DNA of 64,000 nucleotides from Egerieimonas sp900552095 (GCA_902469965.1 CABREP010000001.1:1-64000), one strand, 5' to 3'; shown: positions 8,116-16,956, numbered from the stretch's first letter. The notes: generated by a model from the letters alone, not told the origin. Numbers and translations are program-made.

Positions 8116-9402
8116 ATGACAACATTACAAGCAATTGGTATTCTGGCCATTTTCGCAGTCTGCGTGGTATTGATGATGACCAGAAAGTTACCTACGATCC
8201 TGGCACTGCCGATCATGGCTGTGGGTATTGCGCTGGTGGCGGGGATTCCGTTTGTTTCCGGAGATCCGGAACAGTTTACCATCGCAAAAGATGTGCTGGA
8301 AAGCGGAGCGATGCGCATGAGTACTGCGATCGCCGGGCTGATCTTCGGAGGATGGTTCGGCAAGATCCTGACCAAAGTAGGCGTCACGAGAACGATTATC
8401 CGCAAGGCGGCTGAGCTGGCCGGTGACAAGCCGCTTCCCATCGCCCTGGCATTTCTGGCTGTATGTTCTGTTATTTTTGCAGCATCCAATGGTCTGGGCA
8501 TGATCATTCTGGTTGGAACTATTATCCTTCCCATTATGATCAGCGCCGGATTAAGCCCGATTCTGGCAGGAACTGTGCTGCTGCTTTCCAATGGTATCGG
8601 CGTTACATTCAGCGTAGGAACCCTGGGCGTTTACATCGACACGCTGGGACTTCCCCTGGAGACAGTAACCAAATATTCCTGGCTGTGCGGTCTGCCGCTG
8701 ATCCTCGTATCTGTGATCATGATCGTATTCTTCGTAAAGAAAGAGGGAGCAGTCCGCAAGGCATGGGCAATGCCGGCAGGCGAGGCGGCATCTGAGAAAA
8801 ATGTGAGAAGCATCGCACTGATCAGCCCCCTTATCCCGGTTGTACTTGTTTTCGCCCTCAAGCTGCCGCTGGTTCCGGCCATTATGATCGGTATTGTGGC
8901 CGCACTGATTCTGTCTACTCCGAAAAACTTCGTGCAGGTTGCTTCCAGCGCATTTGTGGAGGGCATTCAGGATACGGCAGGTGCAGCTGCGCTTATGATC
9001 GGCATCGGCATGACGCTGCAGGCGGTCATGGCTCCGGAAGTTGCGAAGATCCTGCAGCCGGCTATCCAGGCGATCATTCCCACAAATACGGTTATGTTTG
9101 TTCTGGTATTTGGCCTTTTGAGCTTCCTGGCCATTTACAGAGGGCCGCTGAATGTCTGGGGACTGGGAAGCGGTATCGTGGCGCTTCTGGCGGCTGCCGG
9201 AATGAATCCCATTGCGGCTATGGTTGCGCTTCGCCTGGACTCCAATGTACAGGCAGTCTGTGATCCGACAAACTCTCACAATGTATGGATTGCGGATTTT
9301 ACAAAGACAGATGTAAATGAATATCTGAAGAAGACGATCCTCTGGATCATGGCATCCACGATTCTCGGTCTGTTTGCGGCAAGTTTCATTGTAACTTTAT
9401 AA
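8116..9402 (+). CDS. Ion-transporter-superfamily permease (GntP/DcuC-like)
   Basis: 428 aa, almost entirely hydrophobic, about 11-12 predicted membrane segments. Features of ion-transporter-superfamily carboxylate permeases include the AASNGLGMIILVGTIILPIMI and GNG/VTFSVGT re-entrant-like segments and a duplicated organisation. The start follows TTTTAGGAGGAAGAA. It lies 64 bp after the FAD oxidoreductase and 39 bp before the HyuA gene, so it is probably the importer for their substrate, which from HyuA chemistry could be a lactam, hydantoin or small organic acid. The exact family (GntP, DcuC or a neighbour) is uncertain. Confidence 0.8.
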   Translation: MTTLQAIGILAIFAVCVVLMMTRKLPTILALPIMAVGIALVAGIPFVSGDPEQFTIAKDVLESGAMRMSTAIAGLIFGGWFGKILTKVGVTRTIIRKAAELAGDKPLPIALAFLAVCSVIFAASNGLGMIILVGTIILPIMISAGLSPILAGTVLLLSNGIGVTFSVGTLGVYIDTLGLPLETVTKYSWLCGLPLILVSVIMIVFFVKKEGAVRKAWAMPAGEAASEKNVRSIALISPLIPVVLVFALKLPLVPAIMIGIVAALILSTPKNFVQVASSAFVEGIQDTAGAAALMIGIGMTLQAVMAPEVAKILQPAIQAIIPTNTVMFVLVFGLLSFLAIYRGPLNVWGLGSGIVALLAAAGMNPIAAMVALRLDSNVQAVCDPTNSHNVWIADFTKTDVNEYLKKTILWIMASTILGLFAASFIVTL

Positions 9403-9441
9403 TCAGCAGTATAAATTTAGAAAGTCGGAGGTTTTTGTACC

Positions 9442-11580
9442 ATGAGCGTTAAAGTAAGAATTGGAATTGATGTGGGAGGAACTTTTACAGATGCCGTGAT
9501 CATTGATAACAGCAGCTATGAAGTTCTGGCCAAAAAGAAAATTCCAACAACCCATGTAGAAGGTGTTGCGGCAGGTGTTGTAAAGATTATTTCTCAGCTG
9601 ATGGAGGAGAATCATATTGCGCCGGAAGATGTGGTCTTTATCGCTCATGGCACGACCCAGGCGACAAACGCTCTTCTGGAGGGCGATGTGGCAAATGTGG
9701 GTATTATCGGCATGGCGACCGGCATGGATGCCCGCGGTGCCAGAAATGAGACAAACGTAGGAGATATGGAGCTGGCATCCGGCAAGTTTCTGAGAACTTC
9801 TCAGGTGTTTCTTGACAGCAGAGAGAGAACGGACGAGGCCATAGACCGGGCGATTGAAGAGCTGCTGGGAAAGAAAGCGGAGGTAATCGTAGCCAGCGAA
9901 GCGTTCAGCGTGGATGATTCCGCAGGAGAGCTGCAGGTGATGGAACGGGCGGCGAAGAAAGGGCTCTATACCACTGGCGGTCATGAGATCAGCCAGCTGT
10001 ACGGCCTGAAGATGCGCACCCGCACGGCGGTGGTAAATGCCAGCCTGATTCCCAAGATGATGGAGACGGCTGATATGACGGAGCAGGCGGTGAAAGATAC
10101 CCATATCCAGTCCAATCTGATGATCATGCGCTGTGACGGCGGAGTTATGAGTGTGGATGAAGTGAGAAAGCGCCCCATTTTAACCATGCTGTCAGGGCTG
10201 GCCGCGGGAGTTGCGGGAGCGCTGATGTATGAGAAGGTTTCGGACGGCATTTTCTTTGAGGCCGGTGGAACCAGCGTTGACATCAGCGTAATTAAGAATG
10301 GAAAAGTAATGATCAAATATGCTCAGGTTGGTGAGCATAAAACTTATCTGCAGAGCCTGGATGTGAGAACGCTGGGGATCGCAGGCGGAAGCATGATCCG
10401 TGTACAGAACGGAAAGATCGTGGATGTGGGACCGAGAAGCGCCCATATCGCGGGAGTGGAATATGAGTGCTTCCAGGACACCGGCCGTCTGAATGACCTC
10501 CGTGTAGAGCTGGTGAGTCCGAGGGAGGATGATCCGGCAGAATATGCGGTAGTAAAAGCTGCCGATGGAACCTGCTATTCCCTCACTCTGGCGGGAGCCG
10601 CAAACCTTCTGGGCTATGTGCCGGAGGGGGATTATGCCAGAGGAAATACAGAAAGTGCAAGGATTGCCTGGCAGGCGCTGGGGGAACTGCTGCAGGTGAG
10701 CGCTGAGAAGGCAGCCCGCATGGCGATGGATCTGGCGATGGAGAAGCTCGCTGCAGTTGTTTTCGGACTGATCCAGGAGTATGAGCTGGACAAAAATTTT
10801 GTCACCTTCGTGGGCGGCGGAGGCAGCGGGGCGGTGATCGTCAACGCGCTGGCGGAGAAGATTCAGGTGAAGTGCAGAATTGCCAAAAATGCGCCCTATA
10901 TTTCCACGATCGGCGTTGCGCTTGCCATGGTGCGGGAGCAGCTGGAGAGAACGATCGCCAATCCCACAGATGAAGATATTAAGAAGATCCGGGCGGATGT
11001 TATTGAGCGCATTGTGCGTTCCGGCGCCAATGAGTCTACCGTGGATGTTTCCATAGAGATCGATGCGCAGAAAAACATTCTTAGAGCAATCGCTACGGGA
11101 GCGACGGAACTGCGGCAGAAGAATCTGGGAGCAGAGGCACTGACCAGGGAACAGCTGGAAGAGATTGCGGTGGAAGCCCTGGGAGCGGAGAAAAAAGAAG
11201 TAAGCTTTGTGTGCGGAAGCGGGCGCTGGAATATTTTTCAGGCGGTGAAGCAGAAAAAAGCACTTTTCGGGATCCTGAAATTAAAGACGAAAAGTCTTGC
11301 AGTCATTGACCGGGAAGGGGTGGTGCGTCTGCGCAGGGAAAAGGCGGAGTATCTGAAATTCCGGAAAGGTGACCGGGAGACGGTGTTTAATCCTTTCCTG
11401 GATGAGAATACCACGTATTCTGATGCAAATGCCACGATCCCCAAGGTGTTTGTCTTCTATAAAGAGAAGATGCTGGATCTGACCGGAATGCAGACGGCAG
11501 AACAGCTGTATTCGATTCTGGACGTGGAGACAGAGATGATGGGGCCGGAAGAAGAAATTCTGGCGATTGCATACAAGTAG
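9442..11580 (+). CDS. Hydantoinase/oxoprolinase family protein, HyuA type
   Basis: 712 aa. The actin-like ATPase fold is evident: IGIDVGGTFTDAVIID at residues 5-20, IAHGTTQATNALLEG, a second GGTSVDISV phosphate loop, and FVGGGGSGAVIVNAL. Length and order (Hydant_A_N, Hydantoinase_A, C-terminal domain) fit HyuA, 5-oxoprolinase and acetone-carboxylase beta subunits, which use ATP to activate a ring amide or ketone. The usual HyuB partner is absent from the window. The C-terminal ~200 residues include charged patches not obviously like HyuA. Ribosome site TCGGAGG. Stand-alone HyuA-like proteins exist, but their substrates are mostly unknown. Confidence 0.88.
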   Translation: MSVKVRIGIDVGGTFTDAVIIDNSSYEVLAKKKIPTTHVEGVAAGVVKIISQLMEENHIAPEDVVFIAHGTTQATNALLEGDVANVGIIGMATGMDARGARNETNVGDMELASGKFLRTSQVFLDSRERTDEAIDRAIEELLGKKAEVIVASEAFSVDDSAGELQVMERAAKKGLYTTGGHEISQLYGLKMRTRTAVVNASLIPKMMETADMTEQAVKDTHIQSNLMIMRCDGGVMSVDEVRKRPILTMLSGLAAGVAGALMYEKVSDGIFFEAGGTSVDISVIKNGKVMIKYAQVGEHKTYLQSLDVRTLGIAGGSMIRVQNGKIVDVGPRSAHIAGVEYECFQDTGRLNDLRVELVSPREDDPAEYAVVKAADGTCYSLTLAGAANLLGYVPEGDYARGNTESARIAWQALGELLQVSAEKAARMAMDLAMEKLAAVVFGLIQEYELDKNFVTFVGGGGSGAVIVNALAEKIQVKCRIAKNAPYISTIGVALAMVREQLERTIANPTDEDIKKIRADVIERIVRSGANESTVDVSIEIDAQKNILRAIATGATELRQKNLGAEALTREQLEEIAVEALGAEKKEVSFVCGSGRWNIFQAVKQKKALFGILKLKTKSLAVIDREGVVRLRREKAEYLKFRKGDRETVFNPFLDENTTYSDANATIPKVFVFYKEKMLDLTGMQTAEQLYSILDVETEMMGPEEEILAIAYK

Positions 11581-11593
11581 GCGGGAGAAAAGA

Positions 11594-12220
11594 ATGAAAG
11601 AAATGCTGACGGACAGGGTACTGGCCTTTCTTGAGCTGGAGCAGGATCTTCTGTACGGTAAGATACCGGAGGAAAAAAGAGGAGAATACATAGAAGGTTC
11701 TCTGCGTATCGGGCGGGAGAAAGCCGGCCGATACGCAGGAAAAGATATTTTTGAACTTTATAAGCAACAGGGGATCGCTATTGTATACCGTAAAGAGACA
11801 AAAGGTACGATGGGAGTGATGCTCCGGGGGCAGGCGGTGATGAGCGAAAGGGAAAAGCGGGTAGAGCTGTACCAGTCTTCAATTGAAAGCCTTGCGGTCA
11901 ACAGCAGCCTGGGAGGGGAAGAAGGGCTTTCCTGTGAACAGGCGCTCCGGATTCATCTGGCTCATGAGTTTTTTCATTATCTGGAATTCGCGGAAGGAAA
12001 GACTGCGGCGGAAGAACTGCCGCCGGTGCTGTTGTCCCGGCTGTTTGGAAGAAAACGCTTCGGCCATATCAGCCGCTGTTCCGAGATTGCCGCCCATGCC
12101 TTTGCGAAAGCTTTTCTGAATCTGTCCTGTCTGCCCAACGCGTATGATTATTTTTATCTGATACGGACGGGAAAGATGAAGGAAGAAGAATTTGACCGCT
12201 TGTGCCGGAGATTTGTATAA
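11594..12220 (+). CDS. HExxH-containing protein, possible zinc peptidase
   Basis: 208 aa; start ATG at 11594 follows GCGGGAGAAAAGA, 13 bp after the HyuA stop, so it is cotranscribed. The central segment HLAHEFFHYLEF contains HEFFH, the zinc-binding HExxH signature, and downstream SRCSEIAAHAFAKAF offers an acidic residue (SEIAAH) in the position typical of M78/gluzincin-like proteins. No signal peptide or membrane segment, so it is probably cytoplasmic. The N-terminal half (YIEGSLRIGREKAGRYAG) was not recognised. It could be a metallopeptidase or metal-dependent hydrolase acting on a product of the HyuA pathway; that role is inference. Confidence 0.7.
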   Translation: MKEMLTDRVLAFLELEQDLLYGKIPEEKRGEYIEGSLRIGREKAGRYAGKDIFELYKQQGIAIVYRKETKGTMGVMLRGQAVMSEREKRVELYQSSIESLAVNSSLGGEEGLSCEQALRIHLAHEFFHYLEFAEGKTAAEELPPVLLSRLFGRKRFGHISRCSEIAAHAFAKAFLNLSCLPNAYDYFYLIRTGKMKEEEFDRLCRRFV

Positions 12221-12231
12221 GGCACAGGATC

Positions 12232-12281
12232 AAAAGGGATCTGGGAAAAACGTAAATTCGTTTTTCCCGGATCCCTTTTAT
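12232..12281 (+). terminator. Terminator of the HyuA operon
   Basis: A roughly 21-bp stem (12232-12252 with 12259-12279, one G-T pair) around a 6-nt loop; the right arm ends in CCCTTTTA. Confidence 0.9.
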
Positions 12282-12288
12282 CTTCCGT

Positions 12289-12303
12289 TTTCCGCGGCGG
12301 AAA
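12289..12303. promoter_or_regulatory. 15-bp perfect palindrome before modA
   Basis: TTTCCGC-G-GCGGAAA, 7-bp arms around one base, ends 6 bp before the -35 box of the mod operon. It looks like a dimeric-repressor or activator site; the protein is unknown and no ModE-type gene is in the window. Confidence 0.45.
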
Positions 12304-12309
12304 GCTTTG

Positions 12310-12338
12310 TTGAAAAATGCCTGCAAGTCTGGTAGGAT
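12310..12338 (+). promoter_or_regulatory. Promoter of the molybdate/Moco operon
   Basis: TTGAAA (12310-12315), 17 bp, TAGGAT (12333-12338); leader about 50 nt. No Moco riboswitch was recognised in it. Confidence 0.65.
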
Positions 12339-12394
12339 GAAAGAAACGGGCAGGCAAAAGAAAACAGATGGCGGGGGTTTGAAGGAGGAAAAAG

Positions 12395-13225
12395 ATGAAA
12401 AAACGATTTCCGGCAGCAGTTCTGGCAGGAATTCTGGTATTCGGTGCTGTGGGCTGCGGGAGAGAAGCGGAAAAAAGCGGTCAGGAAGAAGTGGAACTGA
12501 CCGTATTTGCAGCGGCATCGCTTACGGAGACATTAAAGGAGATCGGGGAGATTTATATGGAAGAAAATCCCCACATCAGACTGCAGTTTAATTTTGATTC
12601 TTCGGGGACCCTGAAAATTCAGATTCAGGAGGGGGCAGACTGTGATCTCTTTCTCTCGGCGGCTCAGAAGCAGATGGATCAGCTGGATGCCCGATCCGGA
12701 AAGGAGAAGAATCCGGAAGAACTTGATTTTGTGCTGGAAGACACCAGGATCGATCTTCTGGAAAACCAGGTGGTGCTCTGCACAGATCCGGCAGATGAGG
12801 GGGCGGTGGAAAGCTTTGAAGAGATGGCAAAAGCTCTGCGGGAAGGCCGGATTCTGCTGGGAATGGGAAATGCGGATGTGCCGGTGGGACAGTATACCGG
12901 TGAGATCCTGAAATTTTACGGGCTGTCAGAGGAGGCGCTGGCGGCGGAAGGATTGATTTCCTATGGAACAAATGTGAAGGAGGTCACAGCGCAGATTGCG
13001 GAAGGGAGTGTGGACTGCGGAGTGATTTACAGTACAGATGCCTCTGCGGCAGGACTTTCCATCACGGACCGGACGTCCGGGGAGATGTGCAGCCAGGTGC
13101 TTTATCCGGCGGCTGTGATGAAAAACAGCGGGCAGATCGAGGAGGCCCGGGAGTTTCTGGCCTGGCTTCAGGGCGAGGAAGCCATGGAGATCTTCCAGTC
13201 CGCAGGATTTAAAAAAGCAGAGTAA
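12395..13225 (+). CDS. modA: Molybdate ABC transporter substrate-binding lipoprotein ModA
   Basis: 276 aa. A lipoprotein signal ends in FGAVGC (Cys at residue 21). The mature part shows the ModA pattern: VFAAASLTETLKEIG, FNFDSSGTLKIQIQEGADCDLFLSA and, towards the C-terminus, GVIYSTDA and an AGF-containing end. It captures molybdate (or tungstate) outside the membrane and delivers it to ModB. Start follows GAAGGAGGAAAAAG. First gene of an eight-gene operon with modB 13 bp downstream. Confidence 0.95.
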   Translation: MKKRFPAAVLAGILVFGAVGCGREAEKSGQEEVELTVFAAASLTETLKEIGEIYMEENPHIRLQFNFDSSGTLKIQIQEGADCDLFLSAAQKQMDQLDARSGKEKNPEELDFVLEDTRIDLLENQVVLCTDPADEGAVESFEEMAKALREGRILLGMGNADVPVGQYTGEILKFYGLSEEALAAEGLISYGTNVKEVTAQIAEGSVDCGVIYSTDASAAGLSITDRTSGEMCSQVLYPAAVMKNSGQIEEAREFLAWLQGEEAMEIFQSAGFKKAE

Positions 13226-13238
13226 GGAGAAAACAGAT

Positions 13239-13907
13239 ATGGACTGGTATCCCCTTTGGAATTCTCTCCGCATCGCGGCTGTGGGAAGCGGAATCGTATT
13301 TTTTGCCGGGATCTTTGCGGCTTATTATATCGTCCGGCTGCCCAGGGCCGTGAAAGGGCTTCTCGATGTGATTTTTACTCTGCCCATGGTGCTTCCGCCC
13401 ACAGTCTGCGGCTATCTGCTTCTGCTGATTTTTGGCGCCGGCCATCCGGTGGGCAGGTGGCTTTCCGGTCTGGGAGTACAGGTGGCGATGCACTGGTACG
13501 GTGGTGTGCTGGCGGCAGCGGTGGTGGCATTCCCTCTGATGTACCGGACAGCCCGGGGGGCTTTTGAGAGTTTTGATCCGGCTCTGGAGCGTGCGGCGCA
13601 GACGCTGGGACTTTCCAATACTTACATTTTCTGGAGGATCCGCATGCCGGTCTGCCGGCAGGGGATCCTGGCGGGGGCCGTGCTGGCTTTTGCCAGAGCG
13701 CTGGGAGAGTACGGGGCGACCAGCATGCTGATCGGGTATATTCCCGGAAAGACGGCGACTGTTTCCACGACAGTGTATCAGCTCTGGCGGACAAACGATG
13801 AGGCGGGAGCTATCTTCTGGGTGCTGGTTAATCTGGGGATTTCTGTCTTGGTTCTGCTGGGGGTTAATCTGCTGGAAACGAAGAACAGAAGGAAGGTGGG
13901 AAGATGA
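13239..13907 (+). CDS. modB: Molybdate ABC transporter permease ModB
   Basis: 222 aa with five to six membrane segments and the binding-protein-dependent permease loop (EYGATSMLIGYIPGKTATVSTTVYQ), whose EAA-type region contacts ModC. FTLPMVLPPTVCGYLLL is characteristic of ModB. The start follows TAAGGAGAAAACAGAT; the stop overlaps modC by 4 bp, indicating translational coupling. Confidence 0.95.
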   Translation: MDWYPLWNSLRIAAVGSGIVFFAGIFAAYYIVRLPRAVKGLLDVIFTLPMVLPPTVCGYLLLLIFGAGHPVGRWLSGLGVQVAMHWYGGVLAAAVVAFPLMYRTARGAFESFDPALERAAQTLGLSNTYIFWRIRMPVCRQGILAGAVLAFARALGEYGATSMLIGYIPGKTATVSTTVYQLWRTNDEAGAIFWVLVNLGISVLVLLGVNLLETKNRRKVGR

Positions 13908-14947
13908 GCCTTTCTGTGGAGATAAAAAAGAAATTTGAAAACTTTACTCTGCAGGTAAAACTGGAAAAGGAAAAAGGGATCCTGGGACTTCTGGGGGCGT
14001 CGGGAAGCGGAAAGAGTGTGACGCTTCAGTGCATTGCGGGGATTCTGACTCCCGACGAAGGGAAGATCTGCCTCAATGGCAGGACGCTGTTTGACAGTGA
14101 AAAAGGGATCAATCTCCCGCCGCAGAAGCGCAGGGTGGGCTATCTTTTCCAGAACTATGCGCTTTTTCCCCATATGACGGTGGAAAAAAATATTCTCTGC
14201 GGCCTTTCGGCAGAGAAAGACAGGAAAAAGCGCCGGGAGAAAATGCAGGAGGCGGCAGAACTTTTTCAGATTGAGCCATTTCTGAAGAAGTATCCGGGAG
14301 AATTAAGCGGAGGGCAGCAGCAGAGGACAGCGCTGGCCCGGATACTGGTAAGTGAGCCGGAGCTGCTTCTTCTGGACGAACCGTTCAGTGCTCTGGATGC
14401 CTATCTGCGGGATCAGCTTCAGATCCAGGTGCGGGAACTGATGGAACATTTTGGACGGGATACAGTTCTGGTGAGCCACAGCCGGGATGAGGTGTATCAG
14501 CTGTGCAGCGGGCTGGCTCTTCTGGAACAGGGGCAGATCCTGGAATGCGGGGAGACGAAAGCTGTTTTTCAAAATCCGGGAAGCCGGACGGGAGCGGTGC
14601 TTACCGGGTGCAAGAATATTGCGGCGGCCAGAAAAACCGGGAAATATGAGGTGGAAGTGCCGGAGTGGGGCGTGCGGTTTGACACGGCCCGGCCGGTGGA
14701 AGATAACCTGGTGGCGGTGGGCGTGCGGGCGCATCATTTCTCGCCCGGTGAGGGGGAAAACAGCTATCCGGTTGTCTGCTCCGGGAAGATGGAGGGACCC
14801 TTTGAGACTACCGTACTCTTTCAATATGGAGAAAAAGAGAGGGAAACAGGGAAACTATGGTGGAGAATTTCGGGAGAACAGAGGGCGGAGAAGCTGCCGG
14901 AGCGTCTTGGCGTGTCGGCAGAACATATCCTTCTTCTGTATCATTAA
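13904..14947 (+). CDS. modC: Molybdate ABC transporter ATP-binding protein ModC
   Basis: 347 aa. Walker A GASGSGKSVT (about 31-40), Q-loop FQNYALFPHM, signature LSGGQQQR, Walker B LLLLDEPFSALD and H-loop SHSRDEV are all intact. The C-terminal ~110 residues form a TOBE/Mop-like region, as expected for ModC. It energises molybdate import. Overlaps modB by ATGA; the MOSC-Mog gene starts 17 bp after its stop. Confidence 0.95.
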   Translation: MSLSVEIKKKFENFTLQVKLEKEKGILGLLGASGSGKSVTLQCIAGILTPDEGKICLNGRTLFDSEKGINLPPQKRRVGYLFQNYALFPHMTVEKNILCGLSAEKDRKKRREKMQEAAELFQIEPFLKKYPGELSGGQQQRTALARILVSEPELLLLDEPFSALDAYLRDQLQIQVRELMEHFGRDTVLVSHSRDEVYQLCSGLALLEQGQILECGETKAVFQNPGSRTGAVLTGCKNIAAARKTGKYEVEVPEWGVRFDTARPVEDNLVAVGVRAHHFSPGEGENSYPVVCSGKMEGPFETTVLFQYGEKERETGKLWWRISGEQRAEKLPERLGVSAEHILLLYH

Positions 14948-14963
14948 AATAGCAGGAGGAAAC

Positions 14964-15914
14964 ATGGGAAAGATTTTGGCAGTCTGCATCAGTGAAAAAA
15001 AAGGAACGCTGAAAAAAGAGGTGGGAGAAGCGCGCCTGATCGAGAACTTCGGGCTGGAGGGCGATGCCCACGGTGGAACCTGGCACCGCCAGGTAAGTCT
15101 GCTTTCGGCAGAGAAAATTGAAGAATTCAGGAAGAAAGTTCCGGTAGAGTACGGAGCTTTCGGTGAGAACCTGGTGGCGGAGGGATTTGATTTTGGAACA
15201 CTTCCGGTGGGAAGCCGTTTTGCGGTGGGCGAGGCAGTTCTTGAGATGACGCAGGTGGGAAAAGAGTGCCACAGCGATTGCAATATAAAGCAGCAGACCG
15301 GAGAATGTATTATGCCGAGGGAAGGGGTATTTGCCCGGGTATTGAAGGGCGGAATGGTGAGGAAGGGAGAGAAACTTACCCTGCTTCCCTTTCCCGAAGA
15401 CCTCCCCCTCCGCGCTGCGGTTATCACTCTTTCAGACAAGGGAAGCCGGGGAGAGCGGGAGGATAAATCCGGTCCGCTTGCGGCAAAACTCCTGGAAGAG
15501 GCAGGCTTTCGGGTGGAAGAGCGTCTCCTTCTGCCGGACGGGATCTCTCCGTTGAAAGGAGAGCTGATCCGGCTGGCAGACCGGAGGCAGATGGATCTGA
15601 TCCTTACCACAGGGGGGACAGGATTTTCGCCCACCGATGTGACGCCGGAGGCAACGCTGGCGGCTGCAGACAGGAATGCGCCCGGAATTGCGGAAGCGAT
15701 GCGGGCCTATAGTTTATTGATTACGCCGCGGGCCATGCTTTCACGGGGAGTGAGCGTACTGCGCAAAGGGACGCTTATCGTCAATCTGCCGGGGAGTCCC
15801 AAAGCGGTGGAAGAGAGTCTTACGTATATTCTGCCGGTGCTGGAGCACGGAATCCGACTGGCAAAAGGGCGTGCCGGGGAGTGTGCCCGGACGGACAGGC
15901 AGGGAGGAAAATAA
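14964..15914 (+). CDS. MOSC domain - MogA/MoaB fusion protein
   Basis: 316 aa; start ATG at 14964 follows AGCAGGAGGAAAC. Residues 1-140 form a MOSC domain (GLEGDAHGGTWHRQVSLLS, GAFGENLV, and GKECH with the cysteine proposed to carry sulfur). Residues about 148-310 form a MoCF-biosynthesis domain of MogA/MoaB type (AVITLSDKGSRGEREDKSG, LTTGGTGFSPTDVTPEAT, NLPGSPKAV). By family, the second half adenylylates molybdopterin before molybdenum insertion; the first half may carry or transfer sulfur for Moco maturation. The fusion joins two late Moco steps in one chain. Confidence 0.9.
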   Translation: MGKILAVCISEKKGTLKKEVGEARLIENFGLEGDAHGGTWHRQVSLLSAEKIEEFRKKVPVEYGAFGENLVAEGFDFGTLPVGSRFAVGEAVLEMTQVGKECHSDCNIKQQTGECIMPREGVFARVLKGGMVRKGEKLTLLPFPEDLPLRAAVITLSDKGSRGEREDKSGPLAAKLLEEAGFRVEERLLLPDGISPLKGELIRLADRRQMDLILTTGGTGFSPTDVTPEATLAAADRNAPGIAEAMRAYSLLITPRAMLSRGVSVLRKGTLIVNLPGSPKAVEESLTYILPVLEHGIRLAKGRAGECARTDRQGGK

Positions 15915-15915
15915 A

Positions 15916-16941
15916 ATGAAATTAATCAGGACAGAAGAAGCGAAAGGGCATGTGCTGTGCCATGATATTACCCAGATCATCCGGGGAGTGACCAAGGAAG
16001 CACGCTTCCGAAAAGGCCATGTGGTGACGGCGGAAGATATTCCGGTGCTCCTGAGCCTGGGAAAAGATCATCTGTATGTCTGGGAAAAAGATGATACGGT
16101 ATACCATGAAAATGAGGCGGCCGCTATTCTGCGGGACGTCTGCATGGGGGAACATATGAGGGCGTCGGAAGTAAAGGAAGGGAAAATCGAACTGACGGCC
16201 GCCTGTGACGGACTGTTTCGGGTAGACGTGGATCGGCTGAACCGGATTAATGGGATCGATCAGGTTATGATCGCCACCCGTCATACCAATACGCCGGTGA
16301 AACAGGGAGAGAAACTTTTGGGAACCAGGGTGATTCCGCTGGTGATAAAGAAAGAGAAGATGGAGAAAGTAAAAGCGGCGGCAGGGACGGCGCCTCTGTG
16401 TGAACTGCTTCCTTATAAAAAGCGAAAAGCCGGGATTGTGACAACCGGAAATGAGGTGTTTTTCGGGAGAATTGAAGATACGTTTACACCGGTGGTGAAG
16501 AACAAGCTGGCGGATTACGGGATTGAGACGACAGAGCATGTGATCCTGGGGGATGACAAAGAGCGCATCACAGAGGCAATTCTGGAAATGAGGGAGAAGG
16601 GGTGCGATCTCATTCTGACTACGGGAGGGATGAGTGTAGATCCCGATGACCGGACGCCGGGCGCGATCCGGGACACCGGCGCCCGGGGGATTTCCTACGG
16701 CGCTCCGGTGCTTCCGGGCGCTATGTTCTGCCTGGCGTATTTTGAGGACGGAACGCCGGTGCTGGGACTGCCTGGCTGTGTTATGTACGCTGAAACCACT
16801 ATTTTTGATCTGATTCTTCCGCGGGCAGCTGCAGGTGTCCGCGTGGAGAGAGAAGACCTGATCCGTCTGGGGCACGGGGGGCTCTGCCTGGGCTGTGAGG
16901 TGTGCCATTATCCGGCGTGCAGTTTTGGAAAAAGCGTCTGA
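15916..16941 (+). CDS. MoeA-like molybdopterin-binding protein with Cys-rich tail
   Basis: 341 aa from the ATG at 15916, one base after the previous stop, with GGGAGGAAAATAAA upstream. The C-terminal half is a MoCF-biosynthesis domain (GIVTTGNEVFFGRIEDTF, LTTGGMSVDPDDRTPGAI, LGLPGCVMYAETT). The N-terminal half resembles only part of MoeA, and the C-terminal MoeA domain IV is missing. Instead the protein ends in CLGCEVCHYPACSFGK, four cysteines in 14 residues. It probably binds adenylylated molybdopterin for metal insertion, possibly with the cysteines binding metal; that last point is inference. Confidence 0.85.
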   Translation: MKLIRTEEAKGHVLCHDITQIIRGVTKEARFRKGHVVTAEDIPVLLSLGKDHLYVWEKDDTVYHENEAAAILRDVCMGEHMRASEVKEGKIELTAACDGLFRVDVDRLNRINGIDQVMIATRHTNTPVKQGEKLLGTRVIPLVIKKEKMEKVKAAAGTAPLCELLPYKKRKAGIVTTGNEVFFGRIEDTFTPVVKNKLADYGIETTEHVILGDDKERITEAILEMREKGCDLILTTGGMSVDPDDRTPGAIRDTGARGISYGAPVLPGAMFCLAYFEDGTPVLGLPGCVMYAETTIFDLILPRAAAGVRVEREDLIRLGHGGLCLGCEVCHYPACSFGKSV

Positions 16942-16956
16942 GAAGGAGGGAGAAAT

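Noticed and set aside
12339..12394. Moco riboswitch before modA
   Set aside because: The leader is only about 50 nt and lacks the conserved elements of that class.
14487..14963. Extension of the MOSC-Mog frame back into modC
   Set aside because: Arg/Trp/Gly-rich out-of-frame reading of modC; the ATG at 14964 has a strong ribosome site and starts the MOSC domain.
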